Shown here in pieces: positions 24,052-35,285 of a stretch of DNA of 64,000 nucleotides. Source of the DNA: Dermacentor variabilis (taxonomy: Eukaryota > Arthropoda > Arachnida > Ixodida > Ixodidae); assembly GCF_050947875.1 (NCBI RefSeq), contig NC_134573.1:46696115-46760114 (forward strand). Direction: 5' to 3'. Made by a program: the position numbers and the translations under genes. The notes under the pieces were generated by a model that had not been told where the DNA came from, searched no databases, and worked only from the letters and a program-made list of their open reading frames with translations. Within the stretch, counting starts at the first letter, position 1, and each line of letters begins with the position of its first letter.

Positions 24052-24285
24052 ACCCGCCGCGCTTGCTCAGGGGCTACGGTGTCTGGCTGCTGAGCACGAG
24101 GTCGCGGGATCGAATCCCGCCACGGCGGCCGCACTTCGATGGGGGCGAAAACACCAGTGTACTTAGATTTAGGTGCACGTTAAAGAACCCTAGGTGGTCG
24201 AAATTTCCGGAGTCCTCCACTACGGCGTGCCCCATAATCAGAAAGTGGTTTTGGCACGTGAAGCCCCATAACGTTACTTTTTTAC
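24052..24285 (+). repeat. tRNA-derived SINE (Ruka-like)
   Basis: The head has a tRNA-like B box (GGGATCGAATCCC), preceded by GCTGCTGAGCACGAGGTCGC. The body GTGCACGTTAAAGAACCC, then TGGTCGAAATTTCCGGAGTC and GGCGTGCCCCATAATCAG, recurs in several places in this window on both strands. It matches my memory of the tick SINE Ruka. RNA polymerase III would transcribe it, and LINE machinery would move it. Confidence 0.85.
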
Positions 24286-25011
24286 GCTTAAACAAAAAGC
24301 GTGTTTTTCAATTGATTCAATTTGTCCAAAGCCTTCTTTTATGTTTTTGTATCAAACAAATGCTCATAACGCCTCAAAACTAATAGTTATAATTCCTGTA
24401 TAACTTATAGCACACTTGACTCCTAAATTTGTGTTATAGTACGAGCACGTTGTGTTCCGGCCGCCATTGTGAGTAATAGACACGCGTAACCGCTAGTAGT
24501 TTCGTCACTTGCCCCAACGCCCCTCTTTAACATTTTGTACAATTTCTGCATCGTTCCTGAAATGAAATTTGACGTGCCGACTTGTAGCTGTGGGCCGCTA
24601 TGCAATCGGCGTAAATACGTGTGTTCTTCCGGCCGTAAGGTAGTACAAAAGTGGCTAAAATTCAATACGACCTTCAAACCACATACATTTCTGTGCACTC
24701 AGCCTCTGCTAGTCGATGTGCCAACGGCTCGCCCACATTTTGCACTAACTGTTACACCTAAATGCAGCAGCTTTCAAATCAGTATGTATATTTATTTATT
24801 TATTTATTTATTCTGCAGCGTACGCTTGACTAACTATCGCTTTTTCACACCCGTGAGATACGACCCTGGCAATGATCTGCGTCATGTGCCTGAAGCCGTG
24901 TACATAGGCATCGGTAGTCAAATATCTTGAGCCAAGCATTAGGTGCCGACTAGTGGTGGCTGCGGTAACCTGACCCGTTTTCAGGGCCGACCAATCGGAG
25001 CGTTTACCGGC
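24286..25011. other. No gene recognised; contains a TTTA run
   Basis: A short TTTA tandem run lies at about 24787-24812, possibly the tail of a CR1-like LINE. Otherwise only motif-free open frames. Confidence 0.35.
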
Positions 25012-25235
25012 CGTGGTGGGCCAGTGGCTATGGCGTGGCGCTGTAGAGCTCAAGGTCACGGCTACCGTCACCACAACTGCATTTCAACGAGGCCGGAACA
25101 GAAAAACGCTCATGCATCTTGCGTTGGGTGCGCGTTAAAGAAACCAAAGTGGTCGAAAATGATCCGGAGTCCCCTAAAACGGCGTGCCTCACAATCAGAG
25201 TGGCCTTGTCACGTAACACCGCTCAATTTTTTCTA
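25012..25235 (+). repeat. Ruka-like SINE, diverged
   Basis: Retains GTGCGCGTTAAAGAAACC, GGTCGAAAATGATCCGGAGT and GGCGTGCCTCACAATCAG in the right order, but the tRNA-like head is badly eroded. Older than the copy at 24052. The following 25236-25986 has no recognised feature. Confidence 0.7.
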
Positions 25236-25986
25236 AAACTCTATAAGCATTTGCAAGGCCACAATTTGGCCGTGCTAGACGTGTTTGGCCGTGCTCTAGA
25301 ACAGGAGACATGGCAGCCATGCCGCACTACTTGACTTTCTTCCTTCTATTCGTGCACTTTCCTCGGATGAAAACCTCCATGGCGCACATCTCGACAAAAG
25401 TTGTAGCTCTTACAGTCAAGGCATTTGATTAAGCAAAATTGTTGATTCATTTTATAATAATTTGTGTTACGCCATAATGCTGATAATGGCGCTGCCAAAA
25501 AGAAACAAACGCCTGTCCCCGCCGACGGACGCTTTCGCTTCTTGGCAACAACGTCAACAACGCGTTTGTGGTGAAAGCCTCGCAGCGTATGCAAGTATTT
25601 GATGCCTATCCCGTTGCGATGTCCAAGCTCGCGTTCTCAGGGCCATGTTATGTGGTAAACACACCAATTGTACGTCAACAGAACACCGCAGGAACCTTGA
25701 TATACGAGCCACAAGATTTCTACACTTGTCCTTCACTGGTCTGCGGCAAAAACTAAATGTGTGCTCAAGATTACGGCATTATCTAAATGTCTATCAGAGA
25801 CTCAAGGTTCCGGATGAAATGTGTGTGTCGTAAAAGCGTAAACATTCCGAAGCCTACCCAGTGAGGAAACCTGTCGGTCCGCCCCTCCGTCACGTCAGAC
25901 GACATCGCATTCCAGATAGGGCCCGCACGAGCGAGCGAATTGGCCTTCCTGCTGTCTCTCGCTTCAGCGCAAGCTAATCGGCGAGG

Positions 25987-27000
25987 ATGCAGTGCACTCG
26001 AAGCTATCAGCACTCGTTATACTCTGTCACCATCGGCGATCGCGTTGAATATGGTGCATGCCCCGTTATAAGGACCCGAGCCCTAGGCCAAGCGCTCCAT
26101 CTTTTTATACTATTGCCCGTGCCGTTCCTCTTCTCCCTTTGCTTCTGTTCTCCTCTCCGTTGCCGCCTTTTGGCAATGATCTATGACATCGCTCTCGCGG
26201 CCGCGCAATACGCAGCTGCCACTGGAGTACGATTGATCAAGTTTGATAATGGTTCGCATCGAGGAGAGGTAGTGTCATGGGCCACGTCTACGTGCGAGGT
26301 CTGCCAAAGGAGAAGCTATTCAATGACGTCGCGTACTACTGCCCGCATCGGCCAGGGTTCATGTTCCACGAAGCAGCAGCATCATCCGAGTGCACCATCG
26401 TATAAAATGAGGGAACATTGCTGCTCCTCGCCTCTTTGTCGTCTCATGCTCGACGCGGTCAACGTTCCGATTTTCCGGTTTCGCAATTCTTTCGCGGTGT
26501 TTCCCTTGCAGTTCTACCATACACAGCAACGTACGACTACGAAACTTAACGTGATTCGTAGTATATGCTTAGGCATCATTCAGATAACTGCTGCAGGAGA
26601 TACCGCGTGTACATTTTATTATTTTTTTTATTCTACCCCGATCGTAACGCAATTGCCAGGGAATTCAACTGCGGAAATTCTGCTCGCTAAGAGCGTGCAC
26701 CAGTGCAGTAAAACAAGGGCGAATAAAAAGACGCGAAAATGTGCAAACGAAACAAAGGAAGAGCGAGAGTTTAATGAGTACTTTGTAAAGTGGACACGAC
26801 CATGCCCTCTTTGCAATTGCGCAATCAATTCCGGCTCATGCAGCCCACAAACGAATACCCTTCGAGATCAATGCCTCTATAACGTAAAACTATTCCAATC
26901 TTGCGACCAGAAAATAGGGCTAAACGACAAGGGCAATAGACGGAGGCGCGCCTTAGTGCTGTTTTCTCCTTGTAATCACCTCCAAATTGCCAGAGCCTGA
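25987..27000 (+). CDS. Long ORF of unknown nature (337 aa)
   Basis: An uninterrupted ATG-to-TGA frame of 337 aa, much longer than expected by chance at this base composition. It starts with a hydrophobic stretch (residues about 38-60) and is rich in Cys, Ser, Thr and Arg with no recognisable domain. A consensus TATAAAAT lies inside the frame at 26401, and a pyrimidine-rich run follows 26100, so parts read more like regulatory DNA than coding DNA. I do not recognise the product. It may be an accidental frame, an old retroelement part or a lineage-specific gene. Confidence 0.2.
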   Translation: MQCTRSYQHSLYSVTIGDRVEYGACPVIRTRALGQALHLFILLPVPFLFSLCFCSPLRCRLLAMIYDIALAAAQYAAATGVRLIKFDNGSHRGEVVSWATSTCEVCQRRSYSMTSRTTARIGQGSCSTKQQHHPSAPSYKMREHCCSSPLCRLMLDAVNVPIFRFRNSFAVFPLQFYHTQQRTTTKLNVIRSICLGIIQITAAGDTACTFYYFFYSTPIVTQLPGNSTAEILLAKSVHQCSKTRANKKTRKCANETKEEREFNEYFVKWTRPCPLCNCAINSGSCSPQTNTLRDQCLYNVKLFQSCDQKIGLNDKGNRRRRALVLFSPCNHLQIARA

Positions 27001-27841
27001 GCCATTTTGACCTTCCACGGAGGGCTAATGGCTGATTTGGAATAAAAACAGATCGAAATAGTTTGACGTTATAACGGCCTTGTTTCTGTTACTTTCGGGT
27101 GAACCACTGTTGAGGTGTGGATTAAGACACCACTTATACACAGCATCCTTCCTCCGTTTCGTTCTTTCTCACTACGGTTCTGTCATGCATTCAGAAGTCA
27201 TCTAACATTTCAGCAAGGCTGCTAATTTTGTAATAGCATGAGAACGCCACGGTCGGTGGGAGGGCTTCCAATTGTTTTTAATGGACGCACTTCCCCCAAT
27301 GATGCGTTCGTCAGGGCTAATTCAAAGGTATTAGCTGTACGGTCCTTATCAACAATACGTCGGCTAAGACGCTTTGGTGATCGGGCCGGAACGCGAACTC
27401 TAGGATAAACCTGAGCCCAGCTGCACAACTTAATTGGTGCGGTAGCTCGATGCCTTGACTCAGCATATCTTAACCACAGCCAGAAAGCTACGGCGCATGG
27501 AACATTTCGGCTGAACATATATTTCCAAAGTCACACCTTTCTTTTTTTTTCTGCATGTAGCCGCGCCTTGCTACACAGGACCTCAAGCACTTTGGTCCCA
27601 CCCAGGTGCTCGTTGCTACTACGTTTGGTTGCCGCATCCCTGCCGTCTTCCTACAACGTGTCCAGCCCTGGTGCTGCATTTTTTGCTGTTTTTCGAAACT
27701 CAAAGAAAGTAAGTAGCGCGACACCTAGTGCTAAGAGGCTCTTCCGCGTCCAGCGCCACGGTAGCCAGTGGTGCTGGTTAACACTCCCTTGCTACATCTT
27801 GCAGACAAACACTAATACACCAGGAAGGAGACAGCTGTCAC
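27001..27841. other. No recognised feature
   Basis: Motif-free open frames on both strands only. Confidence 0.35.
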
Positions 27842-28125
27842 TGTAGCTCAATTCGTAGAGAATCGCATGCGTAATGACGAAGTCATGGATTTGCGTCACG
27901 CTTATAGAAGCGTACTACACGCAGAACATACAAGATATATTGGTCACAGTTGCTCCATTATGCCGATTCCAATGGGCGTGGAATGAAAAAAAGCTTCTGT
28001 ACCCTGCCTTGGTGCACTTTAAAGAACCCAAGGCGTTCCGAATTACACCCGAATGCCTCCATTCTACGCTGTCCCTCGTAATCCACTGTGCAGTTTAGGG
28101 CCGTTAAACCCTGTTATTTTATTTA
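27842..28125 (+). repeat. Decayed tRNA-derived SINE
   Basis: The head CTGTAGCTCAATTCGTAGAG resembles a tRNA D-arm with an A box. About 170 bases later comes a Ruka-like body (GTGCACTTTAAAGAACCCAA, CTCCATTCTACGCTGTCCCT, GTAATCCACTGTGCAG). The two halves may come from different SINEs joined by chance or template switching. Eroded throughout. Confidence 0.5.
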
Positions 28126-28539
28126 AATTTAACCTCTGGCTCAGCTCACGATATTCACCCCGTGTACTTCAGCAAAACATGTGAAGCCATCGCTCAAAGT
28201 TGTGCAGCCATCCACTTTAACTTCAGTTTTTTTTTTTTCATTCCAACACATTTGTAAAGATTCTGTAGGAATATTTCATATAAAAAATTCACGCACTAAC
28301 TTCTCTGGGGGCTGTGTAAGTATGCATAAGCATTGTGCCAATTGCTCGTGTCCACGCGCCCTGGTGTCATTGTCAATGCCATGAAACTTCATCAGGCCAG
28401 TACAAACGACAGCGCTGCGGCAACATGAACTCGTGCCGACGGTGGGGCGAGGTGCATTAGTAACACAAGCAAATTACTGCAGGTGGCAGCGCCAGTTGCG
28501 GTGATGACGTTCAGATCATTATAAGCTGTTATCGCCCTT
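28126..28539. other. No recognised feature
   Basis: Nothing recognised except a T run at about 28230. Confidence 0.35.
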
Positions 28540-28880
28540 TAGCGCCTTATCCATCCGCGTCGAACCATTATGAACCGTGGTCGAGCGTGTTCCGGCAGCG
28601 GCTCTGTATATGGCATGGCCACGCGGAACGTATCTTGAAAACCATCTCCCGACGCGAACAGACAGTTGCGACTCTTGATAAAACAACGCGCTGTATTTTC
28701 GCTGCTTCGGATTGAAGGTGCCCGCGTCCTTATCTTGAAAGGGATCGGCAAAGAGGGGCTGCGGCGTGTGCTGAGAATTTTGTGAGCGTTGGGTTCTTGC
28801 CACTTCGTTCGCGTTAAAGCTGCAGGCAGCACGAAGGTTAATTAGGTGAATTTCATCGCTGCCAAGGGCCCTATCTCGAA
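28540..28880 (+). repeat. Dispersed repeat, family shared with 33890-34310
   Basis: The 3' part ACTTCGTTCGCGTTAAAGCT, followed by GCAGCACGAAGGTTAATTAG, matches TTTCGTTCGCGTTGAAGCGA and GCGCAGAGGTTAATTGG at 34256-34300. The upstream halves share a pattern of ATCTTGAAA or ATCTTCAAA blocks. No coding frame. The class of element is unknown. Confidence 0.45.
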
Positions 28881-29399
28881 AGCGACCGTCTTACGGGACG
28901 GATGCTATGCTTTCAACGCTTACCTTTGGTAAGCATTGAAATGCTTACGAATTTAAAACGTATTGAAATGTTGTTTCGAATACCTAAAGTAAAGGTGGGC
29001 ACGGAATGAACCCGTGGTTCATAGTCCATCTCTTATATGAGAGTTCCGGTGCTGCTATGTGGCCTAAATTCTTTTCCCCAGCATTCGAATCGTTCTAATC
29101 CAAGATTTTCTTTGCTCCGGTGTAGCGTAGCCAGCTGGAGACACCCGTCACCATTGTCACTTAACTCGACTTTTTTTTGTTGTTGTTGTTCTCTTCTGCA
29201 AACCACTTCCATCACTTTCGTCTGAAAGCTTGTAGGTGGTGCAGGAGAGCTTCTGTGTGGCCTGCGTACTTATGTTAAGGGGAGGAAGACCACAGTTCTT
29301 GTTTTTTTCTTTTCAATCCTAATTCTAGTCTAATTCGTTCTTTTTACGTGCGTAACCACGATCTAATTACGGGACAGACAGTAGCCGTGGCCTCCAGAT
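28881..29399. other. No recognised gene; one small hairpin
   Basis: Around 28918-28942 a short inverted repeat (CGCTTACC..GGTAAGCATT) could form a hairpin. Nothing else recognised. Confidence 0.3.
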
Positions 29400-29562
29400 T
29401 AATTTTCACCACCTGATGTTATAACGCACACCAAATTCAAAGTACACGAGCATTTTTTTTTTAAATTTCGCGCCAATAAATTGCCGTCGCCGCGGTTTCA
29501 TAGAACCCACGACCTCGAGCACAACAGCGTAGCGCGATCGCGTCTAAGCCACCACGGTGCGT
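29400..29562 (-). repeat. Ruka-like SINE fragment, minus strand
   Basis: On the minus strand it keeps the tRNA-like head (GTGGTGGCTTAGACG..CTCGAGGTCGTGGGTTC) and a trace of the body at about 29440 (CGTGTACTTTGAATTTGGTG). The 3' half is lost. Confidence 0.5.
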
Positions 29563-31700
29563 GTCTCAATCTAATTAGATTCGTGAATCAGCCTTCAGGG
29601 GCTAGAGGGGGTAGCGCTAATGCCGCTAAAACGTTCGTTCAAAACGACGAAAAGAGCATCACTTCCCTTTGAGATAGAACGGATTGCTTCGAGAACGGGT
29701 GATCAATATAAAGTGAAATGTCTGCAGGACGCACGAGAACCTGCGGCGGCCGTAATCAACCGCATGCGATGGACACACAGAATAGAACGGACAGCTTTAG
29801 TGAAGAACGGTGCGTAGGGCAGCGACCCACTCGAAGAGCCGGGTGTACTGTGATCCTAGGCCGGACAGTGCGACTATACGCGCTGGGCACAGCCGTTGTT
29901 TTGTGACGCACACAAACGGCTTGTGCATACATACATTACAAGCTTGTAACATCACACACTTAAGACGTGGTAACGACCGAGTGTGGGTCGCGCCCTCGTA
30001 TAATTCTTTTAAAGGTTACCACTTGGCAATGCATATCTTCATAGCGCAATCAACGAAACAGGAGCTTGTCGAATGTGCATGTTGTAATCACCATTTGCAC
30101 CTTTACCCTGACACGGTCTCCACATCAAGAAACAGCCACATTTTTTTGACGTAATCCACGTGAAAGTTGCCTCGTTGTCTCGCTGTTCATTAATTTCGTG
30201 TCTCTTAGATGCATTCGCGTTTGCTGGTATAAAACACAGTGGACAGGATCTCTATACTGTCCTCTGTGTAGAATCTATGGGAGGACGTAATGCAGATAAG
30301 CTGCTATTGCAGTTTCTCGAAGCTCTAAAGGACCGTCCTAAACTTCGCGCTAGTTGTACCTCTGCGATCACATCTTGAGCTACAAATTATGCTTGGAACA
30401 TGTATCATTGCTTTCTTGCAATCCCGGTAGCCATATAGCTCTCACCGTTACAGTTAAATACATTGGTTTTCACCTTTTTTTCCGATCTCACTTGGTCCAA
30501 ACATATTATCCAAATCACTCTTCAAATCACGGAATCGGCTTAATTACGCCGGAATCTAGCCTCGCTTCCACCTTCTGTAAACTTACTCGTATATATAATA
30601 GGTATTCGCGCAAAGCTTGGGTATGCAAATTCCATTTTTGATCCTCAGCCAACCAACCCATTTAACCCACTTGATTCAGCGCAAAGCATACTTCCATGTT
30701 CATTCTTTCTAAGTACTTGTATCAAAGCCGCGCTACCGCCCTCAAGTCGATGCTTCACGTTTCCGTGCTCCGCTCTCACCGCATGCATCTGACTTTTTCA
30801 TGAGTTCTTTTATTTCTTAACACCATCCAAAAATATAATTCGTCCTGCGCATCGCACGTCACGCAGCAGCCATCAAAACGCCGTTTACTAGCCACGAGTA
30901 AGCACCTCGACTACCTATAGAAAATAATTTTTCTTGCGCACTGCTCCATACTGTAACGGCCTTCCTGCCCGCATCTTTTGATATCGGATCACCTGCAATT
31001 CAAATCCTCCATCGAAGAAAATTTTTCATGTAATCCATTTTTGCTGTACCAATGCTCACCCATTAGAAATTCCCATCGACAACCTTTGTAGTATAATAAC
31101 TAAACATTCAAGCAAACAAACAAACCAACAACTACACTAGTACCCTGTGTGCGTCCAGCACTACGAAGGCACTAATAAATTTAATGCGAGACTCCAGTCT
31201 CTGCGACATATATTATGTTGCATGGTGTGTGTAGTCTGTCTGGTATGTGACCGTGGTATGTCTTATGTGTATCATCTCAGTTATCGTTGTATTCACCTGG
31301 AATAGCATCCCTGATACGCCGCAAAGCGAACCTCCCTAGTTTTCATTAAAGAGCTTCGCTATCTCTATGTTTTCCACCCTCTACTAACGACATTCACAGC
31401 GCTAGTTATTCTGCGTTAACTCTTCCGGGTCCTCGGCCTACTGCGACGCAACTGTGTACCTAGAAAGCCTTTATTCTGAGCTGCACCAAAGGTGATGAAG
31501 ATTAAATGGTTTGTTTATTCAGCAACACTACAAAAACATGTTGTTTTCTGTTGTGTTGTGTTGTGGGCAAGTATGTTGTGGGCAAGTATTCTGGCATCCT
31601 ATTTACTACCACAAATAACGTTACACTTCGGAACAATGTTAAAAGTCAACTGAATACAACATAGTTCACAGAGAAAGCTGCATGTTGCCCGTTTTCTGTG
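29563..31700. other. About 2 kb without a recognised feature
   Basis: Only short motif-free open frames. A direct duplication of GTTGTGGGCAAGTAT lies at about 31559-31590. Part of this stretch may be the upstream region of the gene at 31902. Confidence 0.35.
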
Positions 31701-31901
31701 CAAGGCACTTGTTTGTCAGTTCGTCTCCAGTGGCTTGTGCATGTGAAGTGCAACAAAAATTAAGCAACCATGATTTAATTTAGTGCTGGGGTCAGCCTTT
31801 TCCGGGTGCGGATACGCTTAGTTGCCTCGTCGAAAGAATCAAGTCTTTGTCGCTATTTCGCTCGCAGGGGTCTGTGAAAGATTCTCCGTCCCCTAGCCAC
31901 C

Positions 31902-32879
31902 ATGTCTGAGAAGGATCACACAGCCACCAATAAAAAACGTGCGCACGACAATGCCCGCCGTGCTTCCACGTCCATCAAGCAGGCTTCGAAGTTATCAAGA
32001 AAATCTGTGGCCAGCGCGCGTGACACCGACGCAGCCCAAGACGAACAATCGAGAGGGGCCACGGCGGCGGACGTAGAAGTTACCTCGAAGGGCTTTCCAA
32101 AGAAGAAACGAGGAAAGTCGTCCGCAGCTCCCGCCGAGAGCCGTCGCAATCAATCGTCCGATACCATCGATGCAAGCAAACTCAAGAGTTCCGCCATCAA
32201 ACAGAAACAGCCCGCATTGTCCGCCGATGTCCCCTCGCAGCCTACTGATTCGATGCCCGTAGCCGCGACCGAGCATTCGGCGTCCGCCGCACCCACTCAA
32301 GACGCAGAGATAGCGGCCCTCCCAGCAGCCTCCCACGTCCCGCCTGTTCCAGCCCTAGAGGAGCAGTCATCTGCTGCCGGTCCGGCTAAGCAGCAGGCCG
32401 CAAAGGACAAGCCAAAAACAGCGAGCTCCCAAGTATTGCTCGCAAAGTTTGCGAGGCACGCAGACAAGCAAGCCACACCTAAGCCACCCGAAGACGTCAA
32501 GGCCGAAACTGAGGTGTCAGGAGTCGCGGCAGATGGCTCGGGCTCGACGCCTGCCGCTCCGATTCCGTCCAATGCGGGTGGCTGTGCCTCGAAAGAAGAT
32601 GCGCAACCGGTCTCCGCCGCTGCAGCCCACGTCTCGTCGGCTGCCGGTGCAATGGCGACGATGCTTTCTCCCCGGCCTGCGAAAGACGTTCTTGGCGCTC
32701 GCGTGACCTCTGCGCAGGACACCGTGCTCGCCAGCGGCACTCAAGCCGTCACGTCGCCTCCCGTGCCTCCTCTTACGTGGGCAATGAGCTTGCGAGAAAG
32801 GCTCAAGGCGAGCAGTATTTTGAGTCCGATCTCACTGCGCTTGGAATTCCATGACGTGGCCGCCATGGTAGGACCGTAG
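31902..32879 (+). CDS. Disordered Ala/Ser/Lys-rich protein, possibly nuclear
   Basis: A 325-aa frame starting in a near-ideal context (AGCCACCATGT). Coding DNA is clearly GC-richer than its flanks, and a polyadenylation signal lies 316 bases after the stop, so a compact intronless gene is plausible. The protein is basic at the N-terminus (KKR at 11-13; PKKKR at 66-70, resembling a monopartite nuclear localisation signal), then long, low-complexity and Ala/Ser/Pro/Gln-rich. It ends in a more ordered-looking SLRERLKASS..LRLEF tail. No catalytic domain or membrane segment is visible. It could also be the first exon of a longer gene: GTAGGA just before the stop is a weak splice donor. I do not recognise the family, and no function is inferred. 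Confidence 0.6.
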   Translation: MSEKDHTATNKKRAHDNARRASTSIKQASKLSRKSVASARDTDAAQDEQSRGATAADVEVTSKGFPKKKRGKSSAAPAESRRNQSSDTIDASKLKSSAIKQKQPALSADVPSQPTDSMPVAATEHSASAAPTQDAEIAALPAASHVPPVPALEEQSSAAGPAKQQAAKDKPKTASSQVLLAKFARHADKQATPKPPEDVKAETEVSGVAADGSGSTPAAPIPSNAGGCASKEDAQPVSAAAAHVSSAAGAMATMLSPRPAKDVLGARVTSAQDTVLASGTQAVTSPPVPPLTWAMSLRERLKASSILSPISLRLEFHDVAAMVGP

Positions 32880-33194
32880 CGCAACGATCCTCTCTGAAGT
32901 GCCGAATCGACGATGGTCTAACGGGCGATCGTCTTGAACTTCATATTCGCTAATGGACTGCATCGTGCAATCATACGCAAGGAGCGTAGCGCGCAGATTT
33001 GGAGCCTTTACTTGTCGCCAATAATACCTCGTGCACCAGATGCTATTTGGGTGGAGTATGGATAACTAACTGCGTTCCGATTACTAGTGCAAGAGGTCCT
33101 TGAAATAATACATTCGGCGTTGCCTCAAACTTTACATTTTCCTAGCCACTGTGTATTGAAGCGCTTTATCAATATTTATTTGTTCGTGCTATAC

Positions 33195-33200
33195 AATAAA
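33195..33200 (+). terminator. Polyadenylation signal AATAAA
   Basis: Canonical AATAAA 316 bases after the stop codon of the gene at 31902. A GT-rich stretch (GACGTGTCTGTTAG) follows within 30 bases, as expected for a cleavage site. Confidence 0.5.
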
Positions 33201-33519
33201 CTCCGCGAACATTTGCGGCGACGTGTCTGTTAGCGGAAATGCACTTGTACAGTGATATAAATTTATAAGTTTAACTGGTCTGGCTTTCACAGGACGCCAA
33301 CCCAGCGACAATATTTCAACGCGTTTTGAACAATAGTGATACTGAAGTTGCAGTGATGTTGACGTAGCAGTTATTAGCGGCTTGTGAAGTCGTCGTGCTG
33401 ACTAAAATTGCACAGTTGGCCTAACTAATTCGATAAGAGTAAGAGCGGTACAATCAAGCTGTTTTCACTAGATATATTTGCTTCAATGCGAAGCATGGGC
33501 CCATTTTATAGTCTCATGT

Positions 33520-33735
33520 TGTCGCGCCCGCGGCAATGAACTTTTAGTGAGCCGCCGTAGTTGCTTAGTAGATTTCGCGTTGTGCTGGCCGTATATTGAT
33601 GGGCGCGAAATGCAAGAACGCCGGTGTACCATGAATTCGGTGTATGTTCAAGAACCTTGGGTGAGCAAAATTAAACCACAGTCCCCCACTTCGGCGTGCG
33701 TCACTGGCAGGTCATAGTTTTGACACGCGCAACTG
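33520..33735 (+). repeat. Decayed Ruka-like SINE
   Basis: Order of recognisable blocks: GCCGCCGTAGTTGCTTAG (head), GATGGGCGCGAAATGCAAGA, CGGTGTACC, TTCAAGAACCTTGGGTG, CAGTCCCCCACTTCGGCGTG. Strongly mutated. Confidence 0.55.
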
Positions 33736-33889
33736 CAGGGGTTCTATAGCTTAAATGCTACAGGCACTTTTATTGGAACAACAATTACATGGACACTCCA
33801 GGCGCATTTCTGACGTCGGCGTTGCCGTGAGGTTCCGTATGAGTGAAAGCGTGTGTGTGAGTCGGCGAACGCGGTTCAACCTCGCGTGC

Positions 33890-34310
33890 GCGAGCGATGA
33901 ACGCGGCCCGGTTGTGTGCCCTCTCCTGTCACGAGCGAGCCAGGGGGGTCAGGCGAGGAGGGGCGTCCTTCTCAGGCGGCTGCTACGTTCTCTCAATGTC
34001 CTCCTCGCCCGCCGCTCTGTACAAAGCGGAGACAACTGCGGCGTGTTCTACGGCGTTGGCCACGCGGATTGCGGACGCCATAGTAATCGTTTTGGCGGAC
34101 GCCGCAGGGACGCTTTGCCGGCGGTCGTGTGTCTTGAAAGCTGTCTGCCACGTGGGTAAAGTGCGCGCCCACGCGCGCCTCATCTTCAAAGCGATCTGCA
34201 ATGTTTGCATAGTGACGTCGCGTAGTGCCGGTAGCTTCGTATGCGCTGTGCTTCCGACGTTTCGTTCGCGTTGAAGCGACAGATGCGCAGAGGTTAATTG
34301 GCTTGCGGCT
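33890..34310 (+). repeat. Dispersed repeat, family shared with 28540-28880
   Basis: GC-rich sequence, with motif-free open frames in three phases, ending in the shared block TTCGTTCGCGTTGAAGC and then AGGTTAATTGG. I place it with 28540-28880 from those matches only. Confidence 0.4.
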
Positions 34311-34429
34311 GCTGCCGCAATTTTTAACTCCAGCGTTTTCAGACAGTGTATCAGCCGGTGTGCTGGCGGGAGGAATCATATGCGAACGTCACGTATGGCA
34401 CTGCAAGGTCCCAACTCGGTAGTCAGCCG

Positions 34430-35100
34430 ACACCCACTTAGAAAAAAGCGCTCGGTGAGTCCGTTCGTCTGGGAATGGTATGAAGTGCTGATCTTGTGTT
34501 GCAAGAAGCAGCAGTGCAGGATTTCGTCAATGATTTTGACAGGAAGGTACGGCGTCGGTCAGTCAACAACTTACGTGGGGCACCATGTACAAAAATGTCA
34601 CGCAGGAGAAAATCCGCCACGTCTGTAGCATAAATGGTCACCAGCACTCGTGTCATTGCGTAGCGCGTCGCGCAGTCTATCGCGACGAGAGTAGGAAAGT
34701 GTCGGGGAAGGTACAAACCGACGCAGAAGAAGGACTCAGGTGGCATCTAGATGTGCTGAAAATACCCAGCGGGAAGTGTAGCCGGTTTCTGTGGGCGCTG
34801 ACAGAGCTCCCAAGCGCTCACATAACGCCGCACGGAGCGAGCCTGGCCAGGCCAATAGAAGCAACGGCGCACGTGTTTGTGTGTGCGAACAACATTGCCA
34901 GCTGTTGGGACGTCGTGAAGCTCATGAACTATGGAGCACAGGTGTGGTGGTATAATGAACACATTAGGACCGTCAAGGTACACCTTCCGCCGATATGAAG
35001 TGCCGTCCGTCAAGGGGAACATCCGCACAGAGTCGACGCTGGTAGAGGATTTTAGGCAGTCGATTATTTCTCCTAAAGGGAAGCTGAAGAGTCTGTTGAA
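34430..35100 (-). pseudogene. Gypsy integrase relic, minus strand
   Basis: The minus strand shows the zinc-finger region of a Ty3/gypsy integrase (ELHDVPTAGNVVRTHKHVRR, CFYWPGQARSVRRYV, LCQRPQKP). In another frame the catalytic core follows: FFCVGLYLPRHF, ATDVADFLLRDI, HGAPRKLLTDRRRTFLS. It is close to the element at 41569-53692 but independent. The second zinc histidine (usual AGHLG) is Asn here, the first catalytic Asp region is altered, and frames shift between blocks. No LTR is visible. Confidence 0.75.
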
Positions 35101-35285
35101 TTCAATAAGACGCTCATATACGGATGCGGGAACCTTTAAAAAAAAGCAGGTAAAATTTCGTTTTTTTTTCAATTAGGAGCGACGTAATCGTCGGTTAAAA
35201 TTGCGCTGTAGCTTCGCCCCCCGTCGAATGCCGCGCGTTGCTGCTGACGCTGACCATGTGAGCGGAGACCGGAAACCGCGGTGTT

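Noticed and set aside
32297..32744. Antisense frames across the 31902 gene
   Set aside because: Composition-driven shadows with no start context or motif.
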